Assembly (NCBI GenBank): GCA_009746045.1
Contig: RPFO01000643.1
Coordinates: 699,089 to 763,088, forward strand
Direction: 5' to 3'
Source of the DNA: Mesostigma viride
Lineage: Eukaryota > Streptophyta > Mesostigmatophyceae > Mesostigmatales > Mesostigmataceae
DNA length: 64,000 bases
Part shown: positions 1-11,500 of the stretch, piece after piece
Layout of the letters: each line of letters begins with the position of its first letter
Numbering within the stretch: the first letter of the stretch is position 1
The notes under the pieces: generated by a model
Databases searched by the model: none
Told to the model about the DNA's origin: nothing
The model's input: the letters and a program-made list of their open reading frames with translations, nothing else
Translations under genes and position numbers: made by a program

Positions 1-222
1 AAGGGGTCAAAAAGATCTTTCCTCCTCCTCCGTAATTTAACAAAGACCTCGCCTCCTGTCACGAAGCCAGCCCAGGTTGCTGCACCTGCAGCTCCTGTCC
101 CTGTCCAGCACGTCAGCTGGGAGGAACGTGTCAAGAACCATATGGCCACCACCAGGCCTGACACCACAGAGGAAGAAGTGGCCAAGATGATCGAACTTTA
201 CAAGGCCAATGCTCGCAAGTAA
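1..222 (+). CDS. 3'-terminal part of an unidentified protein-coding gene
   Basis: Frame 1 is open from the first base of the window to a TAA at 220-222. The last ~38 codons look like real protein: ...HVSWEERVKNHMATTRPD followed by a Glu-rich helix-like tail (TTEEEVAKMIELYKANARK). The upstream part is Pro/Ala/Val rich (SPPVTKPAQVAAPAAPVPV). A splice acceptor may lie inside the first ~100 bases, because the first 30 bases are pyrimidine rich, so the true exon start is uncertain and the gene continues beyond the window edge. Two TGTAA elements follow within about 100 bp of the stop, as expected of a 3' UTR. I do not recognise the family. Bases 1-28 recur inverted at 28,969-28,996. Confidence 0.45.
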   Translation, partial: KGSKRSFLLLRNLTKTSPPVTKPAQVAAPAAPVPVQHVSWEERVKNHMATTRPDTTEEEVAKMIELYKANARK

Positions 223-303
223 ACGTGTGCACTATGAGTGCAATGGAAATGTGTCTTACGTAGACCTGCAGAACACCTGCCATGGAGGCAAATTGAATTG
301 ACT

Positions 304-330
304 TGTGTAATGAATCATTGTAATAAATTT
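304..330 (+). promoter_or_regulatory. Putative polyadenylation signals (TGTAA, AATAAA)
   Basis: The segment after the TAA at 222 contains two TGTAA motifs, the second running into TGTAATAAA. TGTAA is the usual poly(A) signal of chlorophyte algae. Position and sequence both fit the 3' end of the partial gene at 1-222. Confidence 0.4.
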
Positions 331-344
331 TAATTCAAATACCC

Positions 345-2085
345 ATGCATGCCCACGTGTATTGTATATTTCCCGTGCTAGCAGCTGTCACCCTCCAGGG
401 TGTTTTCAGGTTGTTTTCCTGTGGTGAGTGTGCATGTCAGGTGGACCCTCTGGGGTCACCTTGGGTTTTTGTAGTGTTGGGTGTCTTGTGTGTTGGTGTC
501 TTGTTTTTAGTAGGTGTTGTGTGTGCGTGTTTTCGGTATGTGTGTTGGGTGTCTTGTGTGTGTGTGGTGTGTGTTTGGGTGTTGTTGTGTGTGCATGCAG
601 TGTTGGGGCATGTGTGTGTGTTGGGGCATGTGTGTCAGTGTGTGTGTTATGGCATGTTAATTGTCGTGTGTTGGTGTTGTGTGTGTGGGGGGGGATGTAC
701 GTGTGTGTTGTGTGTTACTTAGGTGTGTTATGTGTGTGTCTTGGGTGTGGGTGTCGTGGGTGCAAACATTGTGTGTGTGTGTGTGTTGGGTGTGTGTTGG
801 GTGTCTTGTGTGTTGGTGTCTTGTTTTTAGTAGGTGTTGTGTGTGCGTGTTTTCGGTATGTGTGTTGTGTGTCTTTTGTGTGTGTGGTGTGTGTTTGGGT
901 GTTGTTGTGTGTGCAGTGTTGGGGCATGTGTGTGTGTGTGTTGGGGCATGTGTGTGTGTGTTGGGGCATGTGTGTCAGTGTGTTGTGGCATGTTAATTGT
1001 CATGTGTTGGTGTTGTGTGTGGGGGGGGGGATGTACGTGTGTGTTGTTTGTTACTTAGGTGTGTTCTGTGTGTGTTGCGTGTGTGTGATTGTGTGTCTTG
1101 GGTGTGTGTTGGGTGTCTTGTGTGTTGGTGTCTTGTTTTTAGTAGGTGTTGTGTGTGTGTGTACGTTGGGTGCGTGTGTGTGTGTCGGGTATGTGTGTTG
1201 TGTGTCTTTTGTGTGTGTTGTGTGTGTTGGATGTGTGGTGTGGGTGTGGGTGTGGGTGTGTGGGTGTGGGGGGGGGATGCCAAGTGTCTTGTGTGTTGGT
1301 ATTGGGTGTGTGTGGGGGGGTGTACGTGTGTGTTGTGTGTGACTTAGGTGTGTTTTGTGTGTGTTGTGTGTGATTGACCTAGGTGTGTGTTGCGTGTGTG
1401 TGTACGTGTTGTGTGGTGTGTTGTTTGCATGTTATTTGTCATGTGTTGGTGTTGTGGGGGGGGGGGGATGTACGTGTACGTGTGTTGTGTGTTGGTGTCT
1501 TATTTTTAGGTGTTGGTGTGTGTGTCGTGGGTGCAAACATTGTGTGTGTGTGTGTTAAGTGTGTGTTGGGTGTCTTGTGTGTTGGTGTCTTATTTTTAGG
1601 TGTTGGGTGTGTGTGTCGTGGGTGCAAACATTGTGTGTGTGTGTGTTGGGTGTGTGTTGGGTGTCTTGTGTGTTGGTGTCTTGTTTTTAGTAGGTGTTGT
1701 GTGTGCGTGTTTTCGGTATGTGTGTTGGGTGTCTTGTGTGTGTGTGGTGTGTGTTTGGGTGTTGTTGTGTGTGCAGTGTTGGGGCATGTGTGTGTGTGTT
1801 GGGGCATGTGTGTGTGTGTTGGGGCATGTGTGTCAGTGTGTGTGTTGTGGCATGTTATAATTGTCATGTGTTGGTGTTGTGTGTGGGGGGGAGGGATGTA
1901 CATGTGTGTTGTGTGTTACTTAGGTGTGTTCTGTGTGTGTTGCGTGTGTGTGATTGTGTGTCTTGGGTGTGTGTTGGGTGTCTTGTGTGTTGGTGTCTTG
2001 TTTTTAGGTGTTGGTGTGTGTCTTGGGTGCAAACATAGCGTGTGTGTGTTGGGTGTGTTGTTCGTGTGTGTATGAAAATATAGAA
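345..2085. repeat. GT-rich minisatellite block with ~315-bp higher-order unit
   Basis: The + strand is almost purely G/T. A recognisable phrase (GTGTCTTGTGTGTTGG, then TTGTTTTTAG or TATTTTTAGG) recurs at about 481, 801, 1113, 1570, 1661 and 1978, giving a higher-order period of roughly 310-320 bp plus one short ~91-bp step. Short G runs (8-12) and the phrase TGCAAACATTGTG recur inside. Several frames on both strands stay open, but the translations are low-complexity (Cys/Val/Gly or His/Thr) and change frame between units, so I call no gene. Confidence 0.9.
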
Positions 2086-2193
2086 AATTGTTATGTTTGA
2101 CGATAGTCATAGTGTACTACTAAAAACTTGTACATACATATGCTGGAATGATTTTCTTTTTACTATTCCATTCACTATTGCTTATTTCTTCAA

Positions 2194-4482
2194 ACATGTA
2201 CATGCACGCAAGGGGCGGCTGCACACACACGTACACACACCGAGCACGCAAGGAGCGACTGCACTCACATGTACACACACCATGCACGCAAGGGCCGGAT
2301 GCACACACACGTACACACACCATGCACGCAAGGGCCGGCATGCACACACACGTACATCCACCGCGCACGCAAGGGGCAAGTGCACACACACGTACATCCA
2401 CCGCGCACGCAAGGAGCGACTGCACTCACATGTACACACACCATGCACGCAAGGGGCGGTTGCACACACACGTACATACACCATGCACGCAAGGGGCCGG
2501 CTGCACTCACATGTACATACACCATGCACGCAAGGGGCGGCTGCACACACATGTACATACACCATGCACGCAAGGGGCCGGCTGCACTCACATGTACATA
2601 CACCATGCACGCAAGGGGCGGCTGCACACACGTGTAAATACACCGCGCATGCAAGGGGCGGCTGCACACACACGTACACACACCATGCACGCAAGGGGCA
2701 ACTGCACACACACGTACACACACCATGCACGCAAGGAGCGACTGCACACACACGTACATACACCGCGCACGCAAGGGGCGGCTGCACACACACGTACACA
2801 CACCATGCACGCAAGGAGCGACTGCACTCACATGTACATACACCATGCACGCAAGGGGCGGCTGCACACACGTGTAAATACACCGCGCATGCAAGGGGCG
2901 GCTGCACACACACGTACACACACCATGCACGCAAGGGGCAACTGCACACACACGTACACACACCATGCACGCAAGGAGCGACTGCACACACACGTACATA
3001 CACCGCGCACGCAAGGGGCGGCTGCACACACACGTACACACACCATGCACGCAAGGAGCGACTGCACTCACATGCACATACACCGCGCACGCAAGGGGCG
3101 GCTGCACTCACATGTACATACACCATGCACGCAAGGGGCGGCTGCACACACGTGTAAATACACCGCGCATGCAAGGGGCGGCTGCACACACACGTACACA
3201 CACCATGCACGCAAGGGCCGGCATGCACACACACGTACACACACCATGCACGCAAGGGGCGAGTGCACGCACACTTACACATACACCGCGCACGCAAGGG
3301 GCGGCTGCACACACACGTACACACACCATGCACGCAAGGGGCAACTGCACACACACGTACACACACCATGCACGCTTGGGGCGACGGCACTCACATGTAC
3401 ATACACCACGCACGCAAGGGACGCCTGCACACACACGTACATCCACCGCGCACGCAAGGGGCGAGTGCACACACACGTACATCCACCGCGCACGCAAGGG
3501 GCGAGTGCACACACACGTACATCCACCGCGCACGCAAGGGGCGAGTGCACACACACGTACATCCACCGCGCACGCAAGGGGCAACTGCACACACACGTAC
3601 ACACACCGCGCACGCAAGGGGCGGCATGCACACACACGTACACACACCATGCACGCAAGGAGCGACTGCACACACACGTACATACACCGCGCATGCAAGG
3701 GGCGGCTGCACACACACGTACACACACCATGCACGCAAGGGCCGGCATGCACACACACGTACATACACCGCGCACGCAAGGGGCGGCTGCACACACACGT
3801 ACATACACCGCGCACGCAAGGGGCGGCTGCACACACACGTACACACACCATGCACGCAAGGGGCAACTGCACACACACGTACATCCACCGCGCACGCAAG
3901 GGGCAAGTGCACACACACGTAGATCCACCGCGCACGCAAGGAGCGACTGCACTCACATGTACACACACCATGCACGCAAGGGGCGAGTGCACGCACACTT
4001 ACACATACACCGCGCATGCAAGGGGCGGCTGCACACACACGTACATCCACCGCGCACGCAAGGAGCGACTGCACGCACACTTACACACACACCGCGCACG
4101 CAAGGGGCGACTGCACACACACGTACATCCACCATGCACGCAAGGAGCGGCTGCACTCACATGTACATACACCGCGCATGCAAGGGGCGGTTGCACACAC
4201 ACGTACACACACCATGCACGCAAGGGGCGAGTGCACGCACACTTACACACACACCGCGCACGCAAGGGACGCCTGCACACACACGTACATCCACCATGCA
4301 CGCAAGGAGCGACTGCACACACACGTACATCCACCATGCACGCAAGGGGCGGCTGCACACACACGTACACACACCATGCACGCAAGGGCCGGCATGCACA
4401 CACACGTACATCCACCGCGCACGCAAGGGGCAACTGCACACACATGTACACACACCGCGCACGCTTGGGGCGGCTGCACTCA
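2194..4482. repeat. 40-bp C/A-rich satellite array, block 1
   Basis: Tandem monomers of 40 bp of the type GCACACACACGTACACACAC + CATGCACGCAAGGGGCGGCT, with variants at fixed sites (TACATACAC/TACATCCAC; CATGCACG/CGCGCACG; GGGGCGGCT/GGAGCGACT/GGGGCAACT/GGGCCGGCATG). Six-monomer (240-bp) blocks are tandemly repeated, for example 2,588-2,827 and 2,828-3,067. Because 40 is not a multiple of 3 and the monomer lacks stop codons in all frames, very long open frames exist on both strands; I treat them as by-products. Bases from about 2,660 to 4,482 recur at about 9,065-10,887. Confidence 0.95.
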
Positions 4483-4687
4483 GTTACGTTAAATAGTGAC
4501 AGAACCTTTTGCCGCCTGAGGCAAATCGGTCCGTAACACTATTTTGCCCGGAATAACCACTTCCGAGCACCCAAGTTAATTCGGCCGAATTAACTTGGGT
4601 GCTCGGAAGTGGTTATTCCGGGCAAAATAGTGTTACGGACCGATTTGCCTCAGGCGGCAAAAGGTTCTGTCACTATTTAACGTAACT
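4482..4687. repeat. Perfect 206-bp palindrome
   Basis: Two 103-bp arms are exact reverse complements with no spacer, centred between 4,584 and 4,585 (TTCGG/CCGAA). It begins AGTTACGTTAAATAG and ends CTATTTAACGTAACT. It could extrude as a cruciform. Confidence 0.95.
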
Positions 4688-4819
4688 AAAACCTGGCCTC
4701 GTGGAGGGGGGACGAAGAGCCCGAGACATCCGCCTAGGCCGCTGAGCACGCACCACTAAATGCGCCGGAGCTGCCTCAGTGAGGATTCGAACCCCTGACC
4801 TCCAAGGTGCACAGGTTTT

Positions 4820-5026
4820 AGTTACGTTAAATAGTGACAGAACCTTTTGCCGCCTGAGGCAAATCGGTCCGTAACACTATTTTGCCCGGAATAACCACTT
4901 CCGAGCACCCAAGTTAATTCGGCCGAATTAACTTGGGTGCTCGGAAGTGGTTATTCCGGGCAAAATAGTGTTCCGGCCCGATTTGCCTCAGGCGGCAAAA
5001 AGGTTCCGGCACTGTTTAACGTAACT
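4820..5026. repeat. Imperfect ~207-bp palindrome (arm type a / arm type b)
   Basis: Centre between 4,922 and 4,923. The left arm is identical to the arms of the first palindrome. The right arm carries the six differences of the second foldback unit. Confidence 0.9.
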
Positions 5027-5158
5027 AAAACCTGGCCTCGTGGAGGGGGGACGAAGAGCCCGAGACATCCGCCTAGGCCGCTGAGCACGCACCACTAAAT
5101 GCGCCGGAGCTGCCTCAGTGAGGATTCGAACCCCTGACCTCCAAGGTGCACAGGTTTT

Positions 5159-5365
5159 AGTTACGTTAAACAGTGCCGGAACCTTTTTGCCGCCTGAGGC
5201 AAATCGGGCCGGAACACTATTTTGCCCGGAATAACCACTTCCGAGCACCCAAGTTAATTCGGCCGAATTAACTTGGGTGCTCGGAAGTGGTTATTCCGGG
5301 CAAAATAGTGTTACGGACCGATTTGCCTCAGGCGGCAAAAGGTTCTGTCACTATTTAACGTAACT
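5159..5365. repeat. Imperfect ~207-bp palindrome (arm type b / arm type a)
   Basis: Centre between 5,262 and 5,263. The left arm is the exact reverse complement of the variant arm at 4,923-5,026. The right arm returns to the common sequence. Confidence 0.9.
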
Positions 5366-5497
5366 AAAACCTGGCCTCGTGGAGGGGGGACGAAGAGCCC
5401 GAGACATCCGCCTAGGCCGCTGAGCACGCACCACTAAATGCGCCGGAGCTGCCTCAGTGAGGATTCGAACCCCTGACCTCCAAGGTGCACAGGTTTT
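5366..5497 (-). other. tRNA-3'-half-like spacer of the foldback unit (third of three copies)
   Basis: This is one of three 132-bp copies (others at 4,688-4,819 and 5,027-5,158), flanked by inverted AAAACCTG/CAGGTTTT. On the minus strand it reads GGGGTTCGAATCCTC, a perfect pol III B-box and T-arm core. No convincing A box or anticodon arm lies upstream, so it is at most a tRNA 3' fragment or SINE-like relic. Confidence 0.5.
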
Positions 5498-5509
5498 AGT
5501 TACGTAACT

Positions 5510-8500
5510 CACTCACATGTACACACACCGCGCACGCAAGGGCCGGCTGCACACACACTTACACTCACCATGCACGCATGGGGCGGCTGCACACACACGT
5601 ACACACACCGCGCACGCAAGGGACGGCTGCACACACACGTACATACACCGCGCACGCAAGGGGCGGCTGCACACACACCTACATACACCATGCACGCAAG
5701 GGGCGGCTACACACACATGTACATCCACCGCGCACGCAAGGGGCGAGTGCACACACACGTACACACACCGCGCACGCAAGGGGCGGCTGCACCCACATGT
5801 ACACACACCATGCACGCAAGGACAAGGATGAACACACATCTACACACACCATGCACGCAAGGGCCGGCTGCACACACACTTACACACACAATGCACGCTT
5901 GGGGCAACGGCACACACACGTACATACACTGCGCACGCAAGGGGCAACTGCACACACACGTACACACACCATGCACGGAAGGGACGGCTGCACTCACATG
6001 TACATCCACAGCGCAACCACGGGGCGGCTGCACACACACTTACATACACCATGCACGCAAGGGGCGGCTGCACACACATGTACATCCACCGCGCACGCAA
6101 GGGGCGAGTGCACACACACGTACACACACCGCGCACGCAAGGGGCGGCTGCACACACACGTACACACACCATGCACGCAATTGCTGGCATGCAAACACAC
6201 CCACTGCCCGCACATGTACATCCACCGCGCACGCAAGGGGCGCCTGCACCCACATGTACATACACCATGCACGCAAGGACAAGGATGAACACACATGTAC
6301 ACACACCATGCACGCAAGGGCCGGCTGCACACACACGTACATACACCATGCACGCAAGGGCCGGCATGCACACACACGTACATACACTGCGCACGCAAGG
6401 GGCAACTGCACACACACGTACACACCATGCACGGAAGGGACGGCTGCGCTCACATGTACATCCACCGCGCAACCACGGGGCGGCTGCACACACACGTACA
6501 TACACCGCGCACGCAAGGGGCGGCTGCACACACACGTACATACACCGCGCACGCAAGGGGCGGCTGCACACACACGTACACACACCTTGCACGCAATTGC
6601 CGGCATGCACACACACGTACATCCACCGCGCACGCAAGGGGCAACTGCTCACACATGTACACACACCGCGCACGCAAGGGCCGGCTGCACACACACGTAC
6701 ATACACCGCGCACGCAAGGGGCAACTGCACACACACGTACACACACCATGCACGCAAGGGCCGGCTGCACTCACATGTACACACACCATGCACGCAAGGG
6801 CCGGCTGCACACACACTTACACACACAATGCACGCTTGGGGCAACGGCACTCACATGTACATACACCATGCACGCAAGGGGCGGCTGCACACACACGTAC
6901 ACACACCATGCACGCAAGGAGCGACTTCACGCACAGGTACACACACCATGCACGCAAGGTTCGGCTGCACACACATGTACATCCACCGCGCACGCAAGGG
7001 GCGAGTGCAAACACATGTACATACACCGCGCACGCAAGGGGCAACTGCCCACACATGTACATCCACCGCGCACGCAAGGGGCGGCTGCACACACGTGTAC
7101 ATCCACCGCGCACGCAAGGGGCGGCTGCACACACACGTACACACACCATGCACGCAAGGGCCGGCATGCACACACAGTACACACACCGCGCACGCAAGGG
7201 GCGGCTGCACACACACGTACATACACTGCGCACGCAAGGGGCTGCTGCACACACACTTACACTCACCATGCACGCAAGGTCCGGCTGCACACACACGTAC
7301 ACACACCATGCACGCAAGGGCCGGCATGCACACACACGTACACACACCATGCACGCAAGGGGCAACTGCACACACATGTACACACACCACGCACGCAAGG
7401 GGCGGCTGCACACACACGTACATACACCGCCCACGCAAGGACCGGCTCCACTCACATGTACATCCACCGCGCAACCACGGGGCGGCTGCACACACACGTA
7501 CATACACCGCGCACGCAAGGGGCTGCTGCACACACACTTACACACAAAATGCACGCTTGGGGCGACGGCACTCACATGTACATACACCGCGCACGAAAGG
7601 GGTGGCTGCACACACACGTACATCCACCGCGCACGCAAGGGGCGGCTGCACACACACATACATACACCATGCACGCAAGGGGCGAGTGCAAAAACATGTA
7701 CATACACCGCGCACGCAAGGGGCAACTGCCCACACATGGACATACACCATGCACGCAAGGGGAGGCTGCATTAACACGTACATACACCGCGCACGCAAGG
7801 GGCGGCTGCACACACACGTACACACACCATGCACGCAAGGGCCGGCTGCACACACACGTACATACACCGCGCACGCAAGGGGCGGCTGCACACACACGTA
7901 CATATACACCATGCACGCAAGGGGCGGCTGCACACACATGTACATCCACCGCGCACGCAAGGGGCGAGTGCACACACACGTACACACACCGCGCACGCAA
8001 GGGGCGGCTGCACACACACGTACACACACCATGCACGCAAGGGCCGGCATGCACACACACGTACATCCACCGCGCACGCAAGGGGCAACTGCACACACAT
8101 GTACACACACCGCGCACGCTTGGGGCGGCTGCACTCACATGTACACACACCGCGCACGCAAGGGCCGGCTGCACACACACTTACACTCACCATGCACGCA
8201 TGGGGCGGCTGCACACACACGTACACACACCGCGCACGCAAGGGACGGCTGCACACACACGTACATACACCGCGCACGCAAGGGGCGGCTGCACACACAC
8301 GTACATACACCATGCACGCAAGGGGCGGCTGCACACACATGTACATCCACCGCGCACGCAAGGGGCGAGTGCACACACACGTACACACACCGCGCACGCA
8401 AGGGGCGGCTGGACACACACGTACACACACCATGCACGCAATTGCCGGCATGCACACACACGTACATCCACCGCGCACGCAAGGGGCAACTGCACACACA

Positions 8501-11500
8501 TGTACACACACCGCGCACGCTTGGGGCGGCTGCACTCACATGTACATACACTGCGCACGCAAGGGGCGGCTGCACACACACGTACACACACCATGCACGC
8601 AATTGCTGGCATGCACACACACCCACTGCCCGCACATGTACATCCACCGCGCACGCAAGGGGCGCCTGCACCCACATGTACATACACCGTGCACGCAAGG
8701 ACAAGGATGAACACACATGTACACACACCATGCACGCAAGGGCCGGCTGCACACACACGTACATACACCGCGCACGCAAGGGGCTGCTGCACACACACTT
8801 ACACACAAAATGCACGCTTGGGGCGACGGCACTCACATGTACATACACCGCGCACGAAAGGGGTGGCTGCACACACACGTACATCCACCGCGCACGCAAG
8901 GGGCGGCTGCACACACACATACATACACCATGCACGCAAGGGGCGAGTGCAAAAACATGTACATACACCGCGCACGCAAGGGGCAACTGCCCACACATGG
9001 ACATACACTGCGCACGCAAGGGGAGGCTGCATTAACACGTACATACACCGCGCACGCAAGGGGCGGCTGCACACACACGTACACACACCATGCACGCAAG
9101 GGGCAACTGCACACACACGTACACACACCATGCACGCAAGGAGCGACTGCACACACACGTACATACACCGCGCACGCAAGGGGCGGCTGCACACACACGT
9201 ACACACACCATGCACGCAAGGAGCGACTGCACTCACATGTACATACACCATGCACGCAAGGGGCGGCTGCACACACGTGTAAATACACCGCGCATGCAAG
9301 GGGCGGCTGCACACACACGTACACACACCATGCACGCAAGGGGCAACTGCACACACACGTACACACACCATGCACGCAAGGAGCGACTGCACACACACGT
9401 ACATACACCGCGCACGCAAGGGGCGGCTGCACACACACGTACACACACCATGCACGCAAGGAGCGACTGCACTCACATGCACATACACCGCGCACGCAAG
9501 GGGCGGCTGCACTCACATGTACATACACCATGCACGCAAGGGGCGGCTGCACACACGTGTAAATACACCGCGCATGCAAGGGGCGGCTGCACACACACGT
9601 ACACACACCATGCACGCAAGGGCCGGCATGCACACACACGTACACACACCATGCACGCAAGGGGCGAGTGCACGCACACTTACACATACACCGCGCACGC
9701 AAGGGGCGGCTGCACACACACGTACACACACCATGCACGCAAGGGGCAACTGCACACACACGTACACACACCATGCACGCTTGGGGCGACGGCACTCACA
9801 TGTACATACACCACGCACGCAAGGGACGCCTGCACACACACGTACATCCACCGCGCACGCAAGGGGCGAGTGCACACACACGTACATCCACCGCGCACGC
9901 AAGGGGCGAGTGCACACACACGTACATCCACCGCGCACGCAAGGGGCGAGTGCACACACACGTACATCCACCGCGCACGCAAGGGGCAACTGCACACACA
10001 CGTACACACACCGCGCACGCAAGGGGCGGCATGCACACACACGTACACACACCATGCACGCAAGGAGCGACTGCACACACACGTACATACACCGCGCATG
10101 CAAGGGGCGGCTGCACACACACGTACACACACCATGCACGCAAGGGCCGGCATGCACACACACGTACATACACGGCGCACGCAAGGGGCGGCTGCACACA
10201 CACGTACATACACCGCGCACGCAAGGGGCGGCTGCACACACACGTACACACACCATGCACGCAAGGGGCAACTGCACACACACGTACATCCACCGCGCAC
10301 GCAAGGGGCAAGTGCACACACACGTAGATCCACCGCGCACGCAAGGAGCGACTGCACTCACATGTACACACACCATGCACGCAAGGGGCGAGTGCACGCA
10401 CACTTACACATACACCGCGCATGCAAGGGGCGGCTGCACACACACGTACATCCACCGCGCACGCAAGGAGCGACTGCACGCACACTTACACACACACCGC
10501 GCACGCAAGGGGCGACTGCACACACACGTACATCCACCATGCACGCAAGGAGCGGCTGCACTCACATGTACATACACCGCGCATGCAAGGGGCGGTTGCA
10601 CACACACGTACACACACCATGCACGCAAGGGGCGAGTGCACGCACACTTACACACACACCGCGCACGCAAGGGACGCCTGCACACACACGTACATCCACC
10701 ATGCACGCAAGGAGCGACTGCACACACACGTACATCCACCATGCACGCAAGGGGCGGCTGCACACACACGTACACACACCATGCACGCAAGGGCCGGCAT
10801 GCACACACACGTACATCCACCGCGCACGCAAGGGGCAACTGCACACACATGTACACACACCGCGCACGCTTGGGGCGGCTGCACTCACATGTACACACAC
10901 CGCGCACGCAAGGGCCGGCTGCACACACACTTACACTCACCATGCACGCATGGGGCGGCTGCACACACACGTACACACACCGCGCACGCAAGGGACGGCT
11001 GCACACACACGTACATACACCGCGCACGCAAGGGGCGGCTGCACACACACCTACATACACCATGCACGCAAGGGGCGGCTACACACACATGTACATCCAC
11101 CGCGCACGCAAGGGGCGAGTGCACACACACGTACACACACCGCGCACGCAAGGGGCGGCTGCACCCACATGTACACACACCATGCACGCAAGGACAAGGA
11201 TGAACACACATCTACACACACCATGCACGCAAGGGCCGGCTGCACACACACTTACACACACAATGCACGCTTGGGGCAACGGCACACACACGTACATACA
11301 CTGCGCACGCAAGGGGCAACTGCACACACACGTACACACACCATGCACGGAAGGGACGGCTGCACTCACATGTACATCCACAGCGCAACCACGGGGCGGC
11401 TGCACACACACTTACATACACCATGCACGCAAGGGGCGGCTGCACACACATGTACATCCACCGCGCACGCAAGGGGCGAGTGCACACACACGTACACACA

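Larger units (their letters stand above)
4483..5509. mobile_element. Array of foldback (MITE-like) elements with tRNA-like cores, inserted in the satellite
   Basis: A 1,027-bp insertion flanked by a 6-bp direct repeat, CACTCA (4,477-4,482 and 5,510-5,515). It consists of three long palindromes (4,482-4,687; 4,820-5,026; 5,159-5,365), each followed by a 132-bp spacer (4,688-4,819; 5,027-5,158; 5,366-5,497). Read between palindrome centres, the unit is: 103/104-bp arm, spacer, inverted arm. Complete units are 4,585-4,922 and 4,923-5,262, with half units at either end. The second unit differs from the first by five substitutions and one insertion, and all six are present in both of its arms. No transposase is encoded, so this is a non-autonomous foldback or MITE family. 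The empty site is preserved at about 10,880-10,890. Confidence 0.85.

Noticed and set aside
345-2085. Telomeric repeat (GT-rich strand)
   Set aside because: There is no regular short telomere unit such as TTTAGGG. The block has a ~315-bp higher-order period and lies next to a gene end.
4688-4819. Functional tRNA gene on the minus strand
   Set aside because: A B-box/T-arm core is present, but there is no A box at the right distance, no anticodon arm and no acceptor stem. It is repeated three times within the foldback array.
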